In this document: positions 11,981-25,100 of the stretch, one piece after another | How positions within the stretch are numbered: position 1 is the first letter of the stretch | Layout of the letters: every line of letters starts with the position of its first letter | Source: Macrocystis pyrifera | Taxonomy: Eukaryota; Sar; Phaeophyceae; Laminariales; Laminariaceae | Assembly (NCBI GenBank): GCA_031763025.1 | Contig: JASSKH010000037.1 | Coordinates: 2,728,001-2,792,000 of the forward strand | Reading direction: 5' to 3' | Length of the DNA stretch: 64,000 nucleotides | Position numbers and translations under genes: made by a program | Notes under the pieces: model-generated | What the model was told of the DNA's origin: nothing | The model's database searches: none | Seen by the model: only the letters and a program-made list of their open reading frames with translations

Positions 11981-11989
11981 GGTGATCTG

Positions 11990-12200
11990 CAGCTATATTG
12001 TGATTGTGCGCGGCAGTGTGCAGTAACTGTTGACAGCGGCAGCAACAACAGGAGCATCAAGATAAGCAACCGCGTGGCACGTGGCAAAAATTAAATATGG
12101 GTAGCAGCAAGAAAAGAGACCTGTGCCAGCAACAGTGGCAGCTATAACGTGATTGTGTATAGCAGTAGCGGCAGCAACAACAGGAATAAAAGAGTAGTTA
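11990..12200. repeat. Diverged direct duplication
   Basis: GTGATTGTG, then GCAGYRGCGGCAGCAACAACAGGA, then a gap and AAGCAAACCG-like sequence occurs at about 11999-12070 and again at 12150-12210. The period is about 150 bp. No gene recognised. Confidence 0.55.
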
Positions 12201-12379
12201 GCAAACCGTGTGTCATGGATGGGTACATTGTACAAAGGGCAGTTAACACTCGGCTATCACACGCAACGCAATACGTGGTACAAATATCCGATGAACGTTG
12301 GATCGCACCGAGATACTAAAAAAATACTACCAGATATGTACGTGGTGGATACAGCCTTTTGTCACGTCTTGTGGTCAAG

Positions 12380-12835
12380 CAGTAACGAGCACAGGAGCAC
12401 TCAGCAGCAGCAGGAGCAGCAGCAGCAGAAACACTAAGCACCACTCAGCAACACTCGATTCGAGCAGCACTCGTACGCCTGTTGTTGCTGTTCTAGTGCT
12501 GCTGCGTACTGCTCGAGCAGCGCTGGAGCACACGAACACGAGTAGGTTTCAGCCTATTGCACCGCAAAAAAAAAGACACTCGGGACCACCATCACCTGAT
12601 TGCTCAAGCGCAACGAGCACGGGACGAACACGAGCACGACGTGGCCAAGCATCCACGGGCACAAGAGCGCTTGGCAGCAGAGCAGCAGCACCCAGCGACA
12701 CTCGAGCAACACTCGACTCGAGCAGCACTAGTACGCCTGTTGTTGCTGTTGTTCTGCTGCTGCAGCTCTAGCAGCACGAGCTCGAGCAGCACTGCTGTGT
12801 GCGGTTGCAGTTGCAGCAAGAAGCGAGAAGAACAA
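12380..12835. repeat. CAG/CTG-rich direct repeats
   Basis: CTCGAGCAGCACTMGTACGC followed by CTGTTGTTGCTGTT occurs around 12460 and 12715, within a stretch dense in AGCAGCAG and CACTCGA words. Open frames of 157-171 codons cross it in two phases. They are Ser/Thr- and Gln/His-rich low-complexity translations with no domain visible. Confidence 0.6.
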
Positions 12836-13622
12836 AAAAATCTTTGCAGAAAAAAATACGAAGATCCGGGTAGGTTTCCAAGCTCCTTGGTGAGTCAAGG
12901 TGGGACCCCATCCCCTGAGTTGCTTGCTGGGTCACGTGACATTGACCACCTAGAGCATGTGACACGGAGCCCGGCCGGAACCAACGGTTGCACCGTACTG
13001 TCCACGACGCCCCCCTGCGGTCTCTGCAGCAGGAAACACGATAAAAGACCCGCAGTCAAAGGAGAAACGTGAACTATTCTGGAAAAAAAGAGTCATTTGG
13101 CACAAAGTAATATAGCAGCCATGCCCCGACCCATGGTAAAAGGCGTGGTTACTTGACCTCTCTGTTTACCATGAAGTTGTCTGTACTCTATGAGCGATTG
13201 GTCACGCCCTAGCAGTAATAACGACGTTTAGTATATTTTGTATTCGTAGTACGAAGTACTATAGTGTACCCTGTAGTATTTTGTGGAGTGCATGCTGCTT
13301 CTACCTGTACTATATTTGCGTAGTAGCCGTAGTGGTGTATAGGAACGTAGCCCATCCATGGTACCGCGTGCATGTAGTAGTGTAGTATTCACCACAGAAA
13401 GAGGAGTACCTAGCATTGCGAACTACTGTTACTCCTTCTTACGAGCCATACGCCAACCCATGGCTCACGTTTCCCGTAAGAACAGCTATGCGTGTGCTGC
13501 CTGTGACCTCCTTTTCACCTTTCGACTGCCCCGGGATTTCACGTTACTTACTCCCGAAGGGGAGCCTTGTATATATACTATCCGAGACAGCTTCTCGATC
13601 GAGGAGCTCGTTTAGACACCAG

Positions 13623-15193
13623 AATAGTCTGGCCAAAAGGTGCTATGATAGCTCCTTCATTGCCCGCGTCGATCAGCCACCAAGAAGCACCACGTTATGG
13701 CATGCCTTACCCCCGGTCACGATGCAGGTGATGGCGAAGTTACTGTGGAGTTACATGACCCCCTGGCTTCGCAAGGACATAAACGTCGTGACCCATGTTA
13801 GGGAGACATTCGAAACGTCGCCCTTCATAGCGATTCACGTTCGTCGCGGGGACAAAATTCAAGGGAGAGACATTCGTTTCAGGCACAGCGTAGAGGTAAT
13901 TGGAAATTCGGCCGAAGCCTGCAGGTCGAGAAGGAGTGACCTGCAAGCCCTACAGTATGAACAAGTAAAGCCGGGCGCGGAGACAAAATAGGATGAAACG
14001 TGTACATGCGTCGCCAAAGGGCCAACGACGCCATCACAACTCCTGAAGCGCCTTTATCTGTTTACGACAAGCAGGCTGTATAGAAAAAGCCGGGGGAGGT
14101 CAATATTTACAGTACGCGAACGAGGAACCGACACCCTTTTCCCTTTGCAATCGCGTGCCATATCCCTCAGAATTACTTAGTGGAAGCGTTGAGCTACCTG
14201 GCACAAGAACCTAACGGAACCACAGCGAGCGATATCAAAGGCATATGGGTGGCTTCAGATGACGCAGGGGTAGTGGGCAAAGTCCGCTCCCTGGCCGGCG
14301 CATACTTTCCGAGCGTACGCAGCGAAGACATCGTGTTTGTCGACGGTGGAGTGCCCGGCGGGCCCGTAAACTCGGAAGTGACCACACACTCGGACATACA
14401 GGTATACCATACTGATTGGCGGCGTGCTCCACAAACTGTTGAACCATTGTTGCTATAGATTGGATACCCTCGATGTTCACCCGTCTACAACAGCGTCGTG
14501 GGTGTCCGGCTTCGATTAGTATCAGCATTAGATACGTATTTCGGCGTATGGCTACGTTTTGTTTTTGAATAGGAACAGCGGCTTCATGTCGGCTAGATTC
14601 CTTGTTCAATACCCTTATTTCGGCGGGAACACCAAACAAATACAAACCGAAGAACCTGTTTCTTACAGACACGAGAAACACGGCACCTACTCGCATGCCC
14701 AGCCCGAACCCCTGGTGTATGAATTCGGCGAAATATGAATATCGCGGCACCTTATTTCTTCGACTACCAATGGAAGTTCGTCTTAGGAAACTGCCGTGCG
14801 GAGTCGGAAAATTCAACCGGCTACAACCAGAGCCCCAACCTAAAATCTAACGTACAACCCCGTTATTTGCCGCAGGCGCAGACCAAACCCACGAGCACCC
14901 TTAAACCAACCTCTTCCTCTGTGTCCTTTGAAATATGCGATCCCTTCTGCCTATTCTTTCCCCGGCGTTCTCTTCTTCTGCACATCGTCTGCAAGGGTTA
15001 CGGATCGTTCGTTTACCTGCTGGCGGACCTTGGGCAGCTCGCCGCGGCGGACGTCTTCGTGGGTACTTGCTCTTCCAACGTCGGAAGGCTCGTGATGCTG
15101 CTCAGAGATGGTCTTGGCAAAGACAAAAGCTCGGCCATCAGCCTGGATCTCCCTTGGGCCCCCAACAGGAACCGTCGCCTTGCGCTGGACTGA
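13623..15193 (+). CDS. Catalytic exons of a GT23-like (alpha-1,6-fucosyltransferase family) glycosyltransferase
   Basis: Three exons join in phase 0. Exon a is 13623-13895 (after GACACCAG; donor GTAATT). Exon b is 14171-14401 (after CCCTCAG; donor GTATAC). Exon c is 14996-15193 (after a pyrimidine-rich tract ending TGCAAG; stop TGA at 15191). Exon a carries FIAIHVRRGDK, the GDP-fucose-binding HxRRxD motif of GT23/GT37/GT65 enzymes, preceded by a Trp/Tyr-rich helix as in FUT8. Exon b carries GIWVASDDAGVV, which matches the second conserved block (xATDD in FUT8). Exon c carries AAADVFVGTCSSNVGR, which matches the third (ADFLVCTFSSQVCR). The enzyme would transfer fucose from GDP-fucose in the Golgi lumen. 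No N-terminal exon is seen nearby. The exons at 1-2594 are the likely source, with an intron of about 11 kb. Confidence 0.72.
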
Positions 15194-18100
15194 ACATCGC
15201 TTGCATGGTCCATGCTGCACCCATCACCACACTTCAACTATAAGCCATACGTCGGAAGTGGTCGAGGCAATACACCACGTGTTTATCCTGTGATAGTTGG
15301 GCGCACTGCTGATCACGTAGTTGGCCCCTTGAAGCGGTTTCTTGAGTGAGACAAAACTTGTGTCATACACAATTTCCGTGACCCTGGCCAAACTAAGGAA
15401 ACACGACGCTGTTGCTATCTGGTCCGCGGAAAAACCCCGTGCAATACCTTCTTGCATGGGACCGAACAACGTCAAATACAAGACCCACGATGACAAACGG
15501 AATCATATGTAAGACTGTAAAACGTCACCGATGTTGGCGGGGTCGCACGGAGCAGGGAGTAGATTCGAGCTTCCCCTATAGAAACTCACTAAACGTTGTT
15601 GGCATCGTAAATCTGAACGTGTGAGTAAAACCATGTTCTCGACACGTAGGGGGGTGGGGTGATATCGAGTGCGGTTACAAGTAGTGCCAACATTGCTTGG
15701 CGATTAGTCTCCAAATAAAGGTTTTACCAAGCTGATGATGATCATGGTGTTCTCGAACTAGCTCACTTGCCTGAACTCCTGTCTGTGGCCGCAAAACAGG
15801 CTGTAACAAAAGGCATCTCAATGGCTGAAAACAACCAAGTGCGACATAGTGCGCACGGCAGTGTCATACCAGTTCGAAAGGGAAACGGTACTAGCGAGCT
15901 GTGGTGTACCATCCCGTATCACTTGCAAGCGAATAACACCAGTAACGCATAGCTCGAAAGAAGGGCAAAGCAAAAGAAAAACCACGAAAAGGGGACATAA
16001 AAACAAAACAAAGAAAAACAACAAACAACGGAAAAACACGAAGCGATCAGGGCACAGGCTGAGTCCCGAGGACAAGACTGTTGTTGGCTGCTACAATTAC
16101 TCCTATGAAATGGTAAGCTGCTGAACTAATATAAGGACGTCAAAAGACGATCAGCCAGACAGAAGGCAAGACGACAAGAATGAGGTAGAGACGAAGAGCT
16201 CACAACTAAAAAACCGAGCAGTCGTATGTTCAGTTGGTGGGTGAAGGACGACACGACCTACACAAAGAGGACAGCGACAGACTGACCAAGGGGGGGCGGC
16301 TAAACTATTCGGAGAAACGACTTTCTCCAGGAAAGAAGTAGAACAGTGTCCAGACAACGGGTTGCAGGATTTCGATGTACGAGGTATCGCTTGAAGCCTG
16401 CTATACGGCAGGCTCGTGTGTTGGTGTTTCAGGCACCGAAACCAAAATCGCCGCTGGCACTGTTTGGTGTGCCGACTCGACGTTTAACCCCTCTAATTGT
16501 TTCAATACATGAGGGTGGCTGTTTTTCCCTAGAGAAGATTGTTCACACTCGTTCCAGTTGGATGTTTGCAAAGAAATACTGTTCGCACTAAAACAGGGCA
16601 CGCGAAAACCGAAAATATGAGCCTCTGGCAAATGATTTTTCAGTGTCTACTAAGGTCCCTGAGACGATAAATTGTGTTTATTGCTTGTCTGACTTTCTGT
16701 AAATCTGTCTGAATCTCCCTCCCATCTCAATCCAGACTTGGCGTAGGCTTGTTTCTCATCAACATATCCCAAACTATGGACGTGCATAACGTGACCGACG
16801 TCAACGGCTAACAGGCGTGCCAGCAGTCTGCACCAACTCTTCGACTTTCGGGTGCCCTGTGTATGACTCTGCCCTTTACTCACCGAAACCTATGACGTCA
16901 GGAATGCCCGAGCTTCACGCAACATCGTGTACCCCGGTCGAACTTTGCAGATATCGCTAGCCTTCAAATGAACGGCCGAAAGACGACCTAGAGTGGGCGC
17001 GAACTACAGTTCCTCGGGTGCCTGTTCATTGAACTCTCTGATCACCCACCCACCCAAGATCCTGAAATTGCTTTTTTTTTTGTTGCGAGGCATCTTGAAA
17101 GAGCTGCCGAGTCGATCTGTGCTGCGATAGAGGTAGTGCGGGTTTGTCCAAAGCATATTGGACGAACGGGGCCCCTTAAGGTCACTCAAGGAAACTCCCT
17201 ACATCATTTGAAGGCCTTTTATGTTCTCAGTTAGTACTCGTTGTAAACATGGTCCACGGTATTGCTCACCTCGATACATGCGTGGTCAGGGTTCGGGTGA
17301 TATAGAGAGCTCATCGGTTCAGCAGACTACTGGAAGACATATCTCGGTGAACTCATATCGTGGCATGCATCAGTCTCGTCAAGTTCGATAACCTAGACTG
17401 TCACTCCACGCATATGTACCTGTTACTCATACCTAACGTGTGCCGGCAGTTTGAGAGGATGACTGACCTCGGTAGTAATTTCATCAGGTTGAATCAAAGT
17501 CGTTGCTCTGAGAACGATAACCGGCGTGGAGCTGTGGTTTGACGGCTCGACGCGAACTGATGGTAATATGTATAGTTTACCACTATAAATTGGACAGAGT
17601 GTTCAGGTGCGGAGAGAGGGGCGAAACAAGCACTCTCATCGAATTGATACGTGAGCTATTTACTCGCTGTACGTGTTAGCTGGAACTCAACAGTCCCTTT
17701 CCCGTCTAATCTGCCAAATTATGGGCTCCTAAGGCGGTGGGTGGTGATTTCGACGGTTGTGAAACCGTATAAAGAACGCGCCGTGAACGTGTTTTGCCCT
17801 AGCCATAAGCATCCAGTTCCCAACGATGCAGCCGCTGGAATGACATCGCAGTTAATTGGCACTGAATCGAGTGATGTGAAACTGAACTCAGTTATGGAAT
17901 CGAATAGCTCTGTATCATATCAGCTCTCGTATTTGATTGCCAGTACTTCTGGCATACCTGTTGATTGGTTGCAAAGCAAAATGGGTAGCCTGTGTACTTT
18001 GTAGAGTACAGACTCTCATCCCGCCTTGGCCTCCATGCAATCTATCCTCCGCATGTTCCTCAGACAGTGATGTTCAGAAGGTTTGGAGTGGACACCGTTC

Positions 18101-18700
18101 CTTCTTCGTGTGTTGTCTAATAATAATCAGGCCAAAACTGAAGTCAACCGCGTCCATGTTTGGCTTGGTGAAGCGGCCCCTCAGAGCCTTTCTCAGGCAC
18201 TTGGCCATTCCGACGCCTGTTCCAACAGGATAATGAACGTGTAGGGCTGAAATAGTTGAAGCTTTACATAAATATATGATACCTACCTAGCGGACGGGTA
18301 CGGTACTACTATGCTACTGTATACTTCTGTACGAATTTAGATAGGCAAGGTCTTGTTTTATTCCATGAAATCACTTCACCCCGTGCCATTACGTGCTGTT
18401 GCTTCTGCAGTGAGTGCCGCACCGCCCCAGCTTATGGCCGCACGTCACCATTGGCTCGAAATCCACATGAACAGCAACGGACGCAAAATTGCAGTTACGT
18501 TCATTGGTAAGGAGGCCTTTCACTTTAACATCCGGTTTGAACCGGTTTTTTCCCGAAACCCGGTTAAAACCCGGTTAAAAAACGTTTTTATCCGATTTCA
18601 ATTTTTCAGAATAACGCCTCGTTATCCGGTTTGCGGTTTAGTATTCTCCCCTAAGGTGCCCACCTCCACTAAAAAAAACGGTTACCTTTATCTACAGTTT
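15194..18700. other. No recognisable gene
   Basis: Only short frames occur. A minus frame at 15224-15496 (about 90 residues, SADQIATASCFLSLARVTEI) looks protein-like but matches nothing I know. 15955-16050 is A/purine-rich. The + frame at 17651-18004 shows no domain. Confidence 0.5.
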
Positions 18701-18723
18701 CGTTCGCCTTGACTCTACTTACC

Positions 18724-18930
18724 TTCTGTGATATATGCGTGGTAATTCCGGATTTAGTTGTATTTCTGTCTTATTGATGACGCACTGATTCTTCCCCAAG
18801 GATGTGGCACCCGATTCCACCTACATTCGGTGATATATCCGTGGTAATTCCGGACCTAGTTGCATTTTTGTCTTAATAATGCACTGATTCTTCGCCAAGA
18901 ATATGGCACCCGGTTCGAAAGTTTTCCGCG
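18724..18930. repeat. ~105-bp tandem duplication
   Basis: GTGATATATGCGTGGTAATT at about 18729 recurs as GTGATATATCCGTGGTAATT at 18831. Each is followed by CCGGA, TAGTTG, GCACTGATTCTTC and a GGCACCCG end. No coding potential. Confidence 0.75.
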
Positions 18931-19179
18931 TCCGCTACATTGACGACACTCCAGTTTCGCCCAAGGGATGTGGTACCCATATTAACTTATACGGCAGCCC
19001 TTCAACGTTCACATCGCCATTCTGACGACCCGGCCTTCGAACACAGGCGCCAGGTAAACACGAACTCCACATCCGGCTGGGTTCGGCTGTCGGAGCGATC
19101 CCTATACCTTTGATGTCGATTTTTATCTTCATTTTACTGTATTTACCTTTGAATCGGCTGTCCACTTGATGAATCACCA

Positions 19180-22100
19180 CGTTACGTTTTTGACGTCAAC
19201 TGACTTTTTCATCCTAGGGGAAGTCAGCGACCGCGTGAGGTAATCCCCTTATCTTGGATATTCTTGGAGTTAATTCGCGTTTTCATTGTATACAAGGAGG
19301 ACTCAACCAGGGGTTGTGCTGGCCACCCAACGTGTTCTCTTTCCCATAAAAATCCTCTCCCCCTTCCCTTGCGTTATATTTGGCTGAACGAACGCATGAC
19401 ATCGAGGAGTATCTTAATTCACTTTGCCCTGTGTCTATTGCTGTCATACACCCACTTGTAAACTACAACTACTTTCGGTGGGATGCCAAACTCTTGCTTC
19501 GACTTATGCCTGGTGTCGTGATTACTGTTCAGGTTTATATCTGGAGTACATTACAAATATCCTATTCGCTCATTACCGTCTCGATCGGCAACGTCTATCA
19601 GTTCGTTCCGGTCATGTATTAGAGTTGTTATACGCGCTAACACGGTTAATTTCCTGGCTTCTAGCGCGCTCCAGATAATCTGCACAGGTTTACTTAGAGT
19701 TCGACTTTACTGTGTTGATACATTTTGTCGTTAGTGAGCTCGAGGGGCGCTCCAGATAATTTGCACAGGTGTATACATTGAGAGTTTGAGTGCATGACAT
19801 CTGTGGTTCTTTCCTTTCGTATTCACCTTCCCGAAAATAGCAGCAGTCGGGATACCGCGGTGCTAGAGAGTTTGCGCGAAACGAGGAAGATATGATCTGG
19901 CATACTGACTCTAATGCTATAACACCATCGCACCGGTACATATTTTGGTATACACTCTTGGATACTACAGGTTTGCATAAAACAAAGACAAACTCTCCAA
20001 AACAATCGAATCGGACATACCATCGTACGGATCCATATTATGGAGTAAACCGTTGAAAGATGGTGCTGCATCTATTTACACTGTCATTTTACGTCCATGA
20101 TTACTGCCAGTACTATGTACTGTACTGATAAAGGACAAATAGTTCTATAGTTCACCAAGGGCAACGACCATACGTGATAAGCTACAGACGGGTGCGACGA
20201 GCACGCATGCCCGCTTGCTCCTCCATACCAACACAGAGTTGTGTTCATCTACGAGCCGGTTCAACAGGCTAACCAGGCGCTCTTCTTAGGTCGTTCAGGG
20301 CTCTTTGCTCTTAGTTTTCGAAGCACCCGGGCCATATACACATGAAAAGTAGAAGGCAGGTGATCTTCTGCCGCCCACTGGCCGCCTTTGCTTCGACGAC
20401 GGTACTCAACTTAATATCGTCTCTGCTAACATGGTAAATTCAATACCGCAGCGTCGGCACAAAAACTAACGTCGTTTAGGCCAAAGTGACACAGCCGTTT
20501 GTCACACAGACGGTATACCACTACCTCACGTCGTCTGGGCAACAGTGACACATTTTTCCAGATACGTTAGATGAAGCACGCTGCTACAACGCAGGATACT
20601 GTCCCCTGCCACCCACCGCTAGCCCTTGTTACATGGACGGTTTACAACCTCACGACGTCTGAACAGACAAGGCAATCTTTTCATCGTTGTGACGGCACAA
20701 AACCTCACGCCGTCTATGCTGAAACGGTAGAGCCTTTTGAGACAACTTCAGCATATCACCCACGCTAGCCCTTGCTACATGGACGGTTTACAACCTCACG
20801 ACGTCTGAACAGACAAGGCAATCTTTTCATCGTAGTGACGGCACAAAACCTCACGCCGTCTATGCTGAAACGGTAGAGCCTTTTGAGACAACTTCAGCAT
20901 ATCACCCCACGTCGGCTGGGCCAAAGGGACACAGCCTAGGCCATAACGACGGCTCTTGACCTCACGTCGTCTGAGCAAACGTAAAGGGTGCATCTAAGTT
21001 GTAAGCGGCACAGTCTAGTTACCAAACACGCAACGGAGCATACACAAAACATTTCCCAAAAACAAAACAAAACACACACCCAAGAGGAGAGCTTTCAACG
21101 CATCTTCCGTTAATGGCAAGTGCTCACCTTCACCTTCTAAGGTGTTACGCCCATCAGTGCTTACATACACTGACCTCAACCCACGCGGGCGCTCTCTTCG
21201 CCACGAAACCAGACCTCAGGACACCCCACAGCACACGCACCCACAGCATCCAATCCTCAGCGAGGACCTCACCCTCACCTCCTCTCTCAGCGACAGCATA
21301 ATGGCAAGTGTTTCCCTTCATCTGCAAGGGGCTACGCTCATCGAAGCTCACCCTCACTGATGTGGATGAGGGGGTATTTAGCTCGCGATCCTGCTTGCCT
21401 GATGTAGACAAAGTGCTCACTCTCCGGTAGGATTGTTTACCTAGTGTACCAAGCATACAGTCACTCGACTCCAAGAACAGACCAAATGCACGCATCTCAG
21501 GCATTATGCTATCTTGCCGAGGAGATGGAGATTACTACCCCTCATGCAACCCAACTAACAACAGCTGATAAGCGTATACAACGCTTGCTATCAAACCAGG
21601 AGTACCAGGCATATTACCGTAGAATACAACCCCTCCCATTGATGTTGGCCAATTGGGCTGTGAACAACGCGGACACGTGCAAGGATGGCAACCCACCTCC
21701 AACTATCACGCTTTAAATGCCAGAATGTTGCCAGGTGTACTGATATTTCGCTGCTGCTGTCGTAACATCATTTTTAGTTCGTGCCAGGTCCGTAAATTTG
21801 TGTGTGGCTCATCTCTGCCCCTGTTATAAAAACCACGAACTACGAAAAGCTGTCAGATCACCCCATGAGTCGCAGCCACTAACGTAGATCACTGCTGTTG
21901 CTCCGTAAAATATATGTATAACTAGTAATGAGTTTTTCGTGAATGCATGCTGGTTGTCGTCCTTTCTGTATCACCCCCTTCTCTTGCATGCACCAAGATT
22001 GTTTTCGACCGACACGCAGAAAACCAACAATATCAGTGTATCGACGATATCAGCTGCAATGCACGAACGGACTATACTCGCGTCACCATCGGCAGTACCA

Positions 22101-25100
22101 TGACCGTATCGTCAATCACAAAAATATTTGTTATGCACCTGACTCAGCGAAACACTCTCCCAACAAATCAGTTGTATTTTTAATGGGCTACTTTGTTTTT
22201 TTGGTATTAAAGTTACCGGGTAAGACTGTAGTGCTGAGCTTGTACATCGCTATCGCTACCCTTGGACAAATTTCAGCATTCAACATATACCCCCACACAT
22301 GTAATTAAGTGTACTTCATATGCACCCAAACAATAATCTATCAACCATCAACCCCACCCTTGCTTGTTTTGTGGTTTCGTGCGCTGTGACACGCTCAAGA
22401 CGACTTAATAAGAGCACGCTCTCTCGTATTGACAGGCCTCGACTGCTAGTTCATGCATACCATACTTGCAGTATATATACCAGGTAACCTTGATGACTAC
22501 AGTATATGCCGCAATATATATAGGTGGTTTGCTGCTTCAGGTCTCGTTATCCCCGGTCCACGACTGTATGGTTTATTCTATGTCATGTCATAAAACCTCA
22601 TTTGACATGCTGGTAACCCCAAGGACTGATCGTAGGCGTACAAGACGCACGCACTCCTTTGATTCTGCAACTTTTACTTCAATTTTGTGTTCCTCATACG
22701 AGTACATATGTATACGGACGGCATTTCCTGTATAAGACCATAAAAAACCATAGTACGATCGATTAAAGTTGCACTCACAGCTTGTAAAGGTGGGTTTCGG
22801 CGGAATCCTTGATCTCACAGTCGTCGATATTAAATTTGCGAAGATACCCCACGAACGGTAGGAGAATAATAAATGTTAGTTGTGATCGGTTTTAGTACAG
22901 AAGACCAAGGGGTGACAACTGTTAGCGGGAGCGTCTATATGTAATGCACAAATGATCCAAACATAATTCTCCCCCTCCGCAGTGGTTAGCGTATTTGCGG
23001 TGCTTTGCGTGATGGTCTCCTCTCGAGCTTGCAGAATGGTAGCTCAAGGAAGAGGAAGAGGACGTGGAGGGTGCAAGGTCTGAGCCTGTGTACCAATATC
23101 GGAACAGTACGAAAATGGAGAGGGTAGATGTGGTACGTGTTCCCAGGTGCAGCATGTGGGTGGTGGTAAGTGTGTTAAATACTACAACATAGAAACCTTC
23201 GCGCTTGAACCTCTCGTAGTCGACGACATCGCTGCTGGAGTTTGAATACGTAATGACATGCGGAGAGCGCATTGGAATACGGAGCAAAGTGAGGGTAGGT
23301 CATAAATCTGCTGGGAGAAATGGATCGCACATGTCAGGCGGAGGCATAATTAAGACTCCGTTGGATCTGCAAAAGAAAACGCGGTTAGAATACGACCACA
23401 GCAGCGAGCAGTATATCTCCCTCCGCGAGATACGGAACGAAGCTTCTTGACGATTGTTCATAGCGTGCGTGTGTGTTTGGTGTGCAAGCGTGTGGCTGCG
23501 AATACTGCTGTTTTAATGATAGAAGGACGTGCTCGTACTGTGGGAACTGCCGGAACCCTGTTGTGTGTGGGGTATTGGGAGTGCAGATGTGCAGACACTA
23601 CGGCGTGATTGAGAGAAGGACGTACGAAGAAGTACCGGTATGTGCTATTAGAAGTTGTAGCAGTAAGCAACCAGGACTGATAAGTCATCGAGTATGGCTG
23701 GTGTTCGTGCGGTCGTCTGCCGTAGGTTTAAGGACTGTGAAATGTGCGGTGTCGCCGTCGCTCTACTGGTGTGCAAGATTTGCATGATTCTCCTTCGTCG
23801 TTATGCGTTCACCGCTATTGCTTCGAAACTACCAGGTACGCATGCGGCTGTGTACGTGTGTGTAATATTGTATGACATATCCTAGGAAGGAGGTACAAGA
23901 GTCAGGTGTGTGTGGTGGAAGCAAGCCTTAACTTCGAATCAACAATCACGGCAAGATCAATGGCGCAGACTGGTGTTTGACTGTCGTCTGCGGTGGGTGT
24001 GCGGACAGGTAAACGTGTGGCGTCGTTGCCCCTCTGTCCTGATCTGTGAACTATCCAAGTTTCTTGTCGTGGCCATGCGTTCGTGTACGCGTTTGGTAGC
24101 TGGTGTATGTGCTACCAGGAGGTAGAAACGTATAGGCGAAAAAGTGATAGATACGCCTGTGCTCTGAGCTCAGTGTTGCGGAGACTATAACAAAATTAGC
24201 TGGAGGGAGTTGAGTCTTGCCGAAGCTGTAACAGTAATAGCTGGACGGAAGCATGTCAAGGCGGAGGGGACCAATGACGACGAAGGATGGCGCTTCGCCG
24301 TATCGTTCGACTGGCGTATGCTTTGCCGTCGTCTGTAAATTGATGGATATGTGTGTGTGGTCGTCGTCGCTGAATACGCAGCTATATGTGTCGCGATCAT
24401 CGTCGTATCGTCAGCTTTATCGTGCAGGTCCTGGTGAACAGGAGTGCTTGGAGGGTCCGATCTTCTCTACTGTAAGCGTTGCACTTTATGTAAAACATAC
24501 ACTACAGTAGGACAGACGGTGTAGCAAAAATGCAGAGGCCCGGCGATGTTTGTTTTTCTATTCTTCGCAACAAAAGAAAACGGGCATCAAAGCTCAACTC
24601 TACTTTCAAAGCGATGAGCGAGCATCGTGGCAATCTATAGAAACATATCTATGATGATCCTCGGCCTTATCCGATCCGTTCTTGGTCGGCGGATCTCTTA
24701 GGCCTCTGACCGTCGTTCCGTGCGGTTTCTTCGCCGGGTTGTTCCCCCTCCACGCCTGAGCCGCCCGGCGTTGGAGGATTCACCGGCTCAGCAGCGTGGC
24801 TCCCGCGCGAAGCCTTGATGGAGAGATCTACGACAGAATTTCCGAAAATCCCTGCCCTGTCGGTGTATTGGGTCATGGTCTCTCGACAGAATGTATGCAT
24901 TCGCGTCGTTCTTTCCGGCACGTCCTCTCCGACCTCCGACCCACGGGGAGGGTCACTTACCTCGCCAGCATTGCCAGTGTTGGGGCCTTCGCGGGTGTCT
25001 GTATTTGGGGCATTGATGGAACGCCTCGAGAACACATGCTACCCAAGCTTAGTTGAGAACTGCTATCCATTAAATATTACACCCGGATATATGAAAGAGA

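Larger units (their letters stand above)
10385..13400. repeat. Dispersed copies of one ~130-bp repeat (10.39, 10.75, 13.26 kb)
   Basis: The word series TACC..GTAG.ATTTTGT, then GTGCATGCTGCTT.TACC, then GTAGTGGTGTATA, then CCATGGTACCG.GTGCATG is recognisable at 10750-10890 and 13258-13375, and partly at 10395-10455. The copies are diverged and scattered. The coordinates bracket the three copies, which do not form a continuous element. Confidence 0.5.
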
